Shown here piece by piece: positions 13,743 to 15,816 of a DNA stretch of 15,816 nt. This stretch comes from CBDCWA01 sp046048295 (GTDB lineage Bacteria > Pseudomonadota > Alphaproteobacteria > Rhizobiales > Hyphomicrobiaceae), in the NCBI GenBank assembly GCA_046048295.1, contig JBJOGJ010000068.1, forward strand, positions 1 through 15,816. Direction: 5' to 3'. The position numbers and the translations under genes were made by a program. The notes under the pieces were generated by a model. That model saw only the letters and a list, made by a program, of their open reading frames with translations, was not told the DNA's origin and searched no databases. How positions within the stretch are numbered: position 1 is the first letter of the stretch; each line of letters begins with the position of its first letter.

Positions 13743-14716
13743 CAGCCTGCTCCAAGACACCAGGCGAGGATTGCCTTCTGGGCATGCAGCCTATTCTCAG
13801 CCTCGTCGAACACTACTGACTGTGGCCCGTCGATGACCTCCTCCGAGACCTCGTGGCCACGATATGCCGGGAGACAGTGCATGAAGATCGCATCCTTCGC
13901 CGCGTGCCCCATGAGCTTCGGGGTCACGGCGTAAGGTGCAAAGAGCTTGCGACGTCGGGCTCCATCTGTGTGCCCCATGGACACCCAGGTGTCAGTGATG
14001 ACGCAGTCGGCGCCACTCACCGCGGCGACGGCGTCGGTCGTCAAAGTGATCGGTCGGCCTTTGTCGCGGGCCCAAGCAAGCAGTGTCGCTTCCGGAGCCA
14101 GCTCCACGGGGCAGGCCAAATGAAAGTCGATGCCGAGCAGTACCGATGCGTGGATCCAAGACGCCGCGACGTTGTTGCCGTCTCCGACCCAGGCGATCTT
14201 GCGTCCCTCGACAGGGCCCTTGAACTCCTCGAATGTCATGAGGTCGGCCACCACCTGGCAGGGATGGCTGCGATCGGTAAGTCCGTTGATGACGGGGACA
14301 CCTGAGTTGGCAGCAAGCTCCAACAAATTGGCGTGGTCGTTGGCGCGCAGCATGATGGCGTCGACATAGCGCGACAATACGCGGGCCGTATCATCGATCG
14401 CCTCGCCGCGCCCGAGCTGGAGATCCGAGTTGTTGAGGACGATGGTCTGGCCACCGAGCTGGCGCATGGCAACGTCGAATGAGACGCGCGTGCGGGTGGA
14501 CGGCTTCTCGAAGATCATCATCAGCGTCTTGCTGGATGCATCCTTGACGCCGAGACCTTTGGGTATCGTTCGTCCCGCCCTTTTCATGGCATGTGCATTA
14601 TCGACCAGCTTGCGGAGGAGCGCCGGCTCGATCCGATCCAAATCAAGAAAGTGCCTGATGCCCGCTCTTGCTACGGGGGGGGCGCCGGCAACAGCTGCCG
14701 TCTCGTACTTGTTCAT
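13742..14716 (-). CDS. argF: Ornithine carbamoyltransferase
   Basis: This cytosolic enzyme joins carbamoyl phosphate to ornithine to give citrulline, the sixth step of arginine biosynthesis. The 324-residue protein has all the diagnostic motifs: STRTR (73-77) for carbamoyl phosphate, HPCQ (151-154), D242 and the SMG loop (246-248) for ornithine, and HCLP (280-283) with the catalytic cysteine C281. The SMG loop rules out aspartate carbamoyltransferase. Its ATG overlaps the argD stop by four bases (ATGA) and its stop overlaps the hslO start, so it sits in a tightly coupled argD-argF-hslO unit. AGGGAAG precedes the start. Biosynthetic rather than catabolic function is inferred from the argD linkage and the absence of arcA or arcC. 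Confidence 0.97.
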   Translation of the reverse strand: MNKYETAAVAGAPPVARAGIRHFLDLDRIEPALLRKLVDNAHAMKRAGRTIPKGLGVKDASSKTLMMIFEKPSTRTRVSFDVAMRQLGGQTIVLNNSDLQLGRGEAIDDTARVLSRYVDAIMLRANDHANLLELAANSGVPVINGLTDRSHPCQVVADLMTFEEFKGPVEGRKIAWVGDGNNVAASWIHASVLLGIDFHLACPVELAPEATLLAWARDKGRPITLTTDAVAAVSGADCVITDTWVSMGHTDGARRRKLFAPYAVTPKLMGHAAKDAIFMHCLPAYRGHEVSEEVIDGPQSVVFDEAENRLHAQKAILAWCLGAG

Positions 14717-15816
14717 TGCGTCTTCCCTGCAATCCTTGCCAGGGCCCTCGACAACCGGTCCGCCGCCTCGACGATCTCCGTATCGGCAACGATCAAAGGC
14801 GGCAGCAGCCGCGCCACGTTCTCTCCGGCGGCAACCACGAGCAGGCGCTCGTCCCTACATGCCGCAACGACGTCCGCCACCGGCAATGCGACGCGAATGC
14901 CCCTGAGCAACCCCTGGCCCCGCACCTCCTCGATCAGGCCCGGATTTTCGTCGCTGACACGCGCCAGCTCTTGGGACAGCCGCAGGCTCGCGGCTTCGAC
15001 GCCGGCAAGGAAGCCCGGCTCCATAACGGCATCGAGCACGGCCCCTGCTACGGCCATGGCAAGCGGATTGCCGCCGAACGTCGAGCCATGTGTGCCGGGC
15101 GACAACGCTGCCGCCACGGCTTCAGTGGCGAGGAAGGCGCCGACTGGAAAGCCGCCGCCTATGCCCTTTGCTATGGCCATCACGTCCGGCGTAACACCGG
15201 CATGCTCGTAAGCGAAGAGGCGGCCCGTACGTCCGACGCCGGTCTGCACCTCGTCGAGCACCATGAGCAGGCCGTGGGCATCGCAGAGATCGCGAACGAG
15301 ACGCAGGAATACCGGATCGACGACGCGAACACCGCCCTCACCCTGCACCGGTTCGATCATTATCGCCGCCGTTTCAGGGCCGATGGCGGCGCGCAACGCC
15401 GCCTCATCGTGCAGGGGCACGTGGTCAAAACCTGGCGCGGGCGGACCGAAGCCTTCGAGATAGCGCGCGTTTCCGGCCGCCGCGATCGTCGCCAGCGTGC
15501 GGCCGTGAAAAGCGCCTTCGAAACATACGATCCGATAGCGCTCCGGCCGACCATTCACAAAGTGGTACCGCCTGGCAAGCTTGATCGCGCCTTCGCATGC
15601 CTCGGCGCCGGAATTACAAAAGAACACGCGATCGGCGAACGTCGCCTCGCAGAGGCGCTCTGCGACCTTCTCCTGTCCTGCGACCCGATAGAGGTTAGAG
15701 GTGTGCCAGAGCCTGCCGGCCTGCTCGGCCAAAACTGCTGCCAGGCGGGGATGTGCATGCCCCAGCGCATTGACTGCCACGCCACTTGCAAAATCGAGGT
15801 AGCGATCGCCTTTCAC
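14713..15816 (-). CDS. argD: Acetylornithine aminotransferase (5' end outside the window)
   Basis: A class III PLP aminotransferase that converts N-acetylglutamate semialdehyde to N-acetylornithine in arginine biosynthesis and often serves as succinyldiaminopimelate aminotransferase in lysine biosynthesis. In the 367 residues seen, YLDFASGVAVNALGHAHP (6-23), NSGAEACEGAIK (68-79), FHGRTLAT (103-110), IEPVQGEGG (154-162), LDEVQTGVGRTG (187-198) and the Schiff-base lysine K217 in AIAKGIGGG are all present. The family usually has about 395-400 residues, so roughly 25-30 N-terminal residues lie beyond 15816; the GTG at the window edge is an internal Val codon, not the start. It ends with TGA overlapping the argF ATG. 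Ornithine or GABA aminotransferase are alternatives, but the argF linkage settles the call. Confidence 0.95.
   Translation of the reverse strand: MKGDRYLDFASGVAVNALGHAHPRLAAVLAEQAGRLWHTSNLYRVAGQEKVAERLCEATFADRVFFCNSGAEACEGAIKLARRYHFVNGRPERYRIVCFEGAFHGRTLATIAAAGNARYLEGFGPPAPGFDHVPLHDEAALRAAIGPETAAIMIEPVQGEGGVRVVDPVFLRLVRDLCDAHGLLMVLDEVQTGVGRTGRLFAYEHAGVTPDVMAIAKGIGGGFPVGAFLATEAVAAALSPGTHGSTFGGNPLAMAVAGAVLDAVMEPGFLAGVEAASLRLSQELARVSDENPGLIEEVRGQGLLRGIRVALPVADVVAACRDERLLVVAAGENVARLLPPLIVADTEIVEAADRLSRALARIAGKTQ

Overview
The window looks like chromosomal DNA of a GC-rich alphaproteobacterium, most likely of the order Hyphomicrobiales. The grounds are the argD-argF-hslO gene order running convergent to apaG and metZ, a SAM-II riboswitch before metZ (a class concentrated in alphaproteobacteria), paired Bug-type periplasmic binding proteins and a perfect FNR/FixK-type box. 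Genus cannot be fixed from the sequence. I see no tRNA, rRNA, CRISPR array, insertion sequence or phage gene.

Layout. 1-3.7 kb (minus strand): trmO-like tRNA methyltransferase followed by polA, 31 nt apart and probably co-transcribed, with a noncoding tail holding a long inverted repeat. 3.7-4.4 kb (plus): a secreted Arg/Tyr-rich protein with an unusual double Shine-Dalgarno leader and a clear intrinsic terminator. 4.4-5.4 kb (plus): a gene-poor stretch, a perfect FNR/FixK box, a universal stress protein, then a strong 53-nt hairpin that encloses the ribosome binding site of a 58-residue membrane microprotein. 5.4-7.8 kb (minus): a secreted two-part protein of unknown function and a MetE-core-type zinc methyltransferase. 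7.8-10.5 kb (minus): two paralogous Bug-family solute receptors, each with an extra C-terminal beta-rich domain, separated by a terminator and with no transporter membrane genes nearby. 10.5-12.7 kb (plus): promoter, SAM-II riboswitch, metZ and apaG. 12.75-15.8 kb (minus): argD (5' end cut by the window edge), argF and hslO, joined by overlapping stop/start codons.

How it works together. Methionine biosynthesis is represented by metZ, which makes homocysteine from an activated homoserine and is controlled by SAM, and possibly by the MetE-like enzyme that could use or recycle methyl groups. argD and argF carry two steps of arginine biosynthesis; hslO rides on their transcript. The usp region suggests a response to low oxygen. 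Most of the window is conserved housekeeping. The parts that deserve attention are the usp/hairpin/microprotein module, the two-state leader at about 3.78 kb, and the two orphan Bug-plus-extra-domain receptors.
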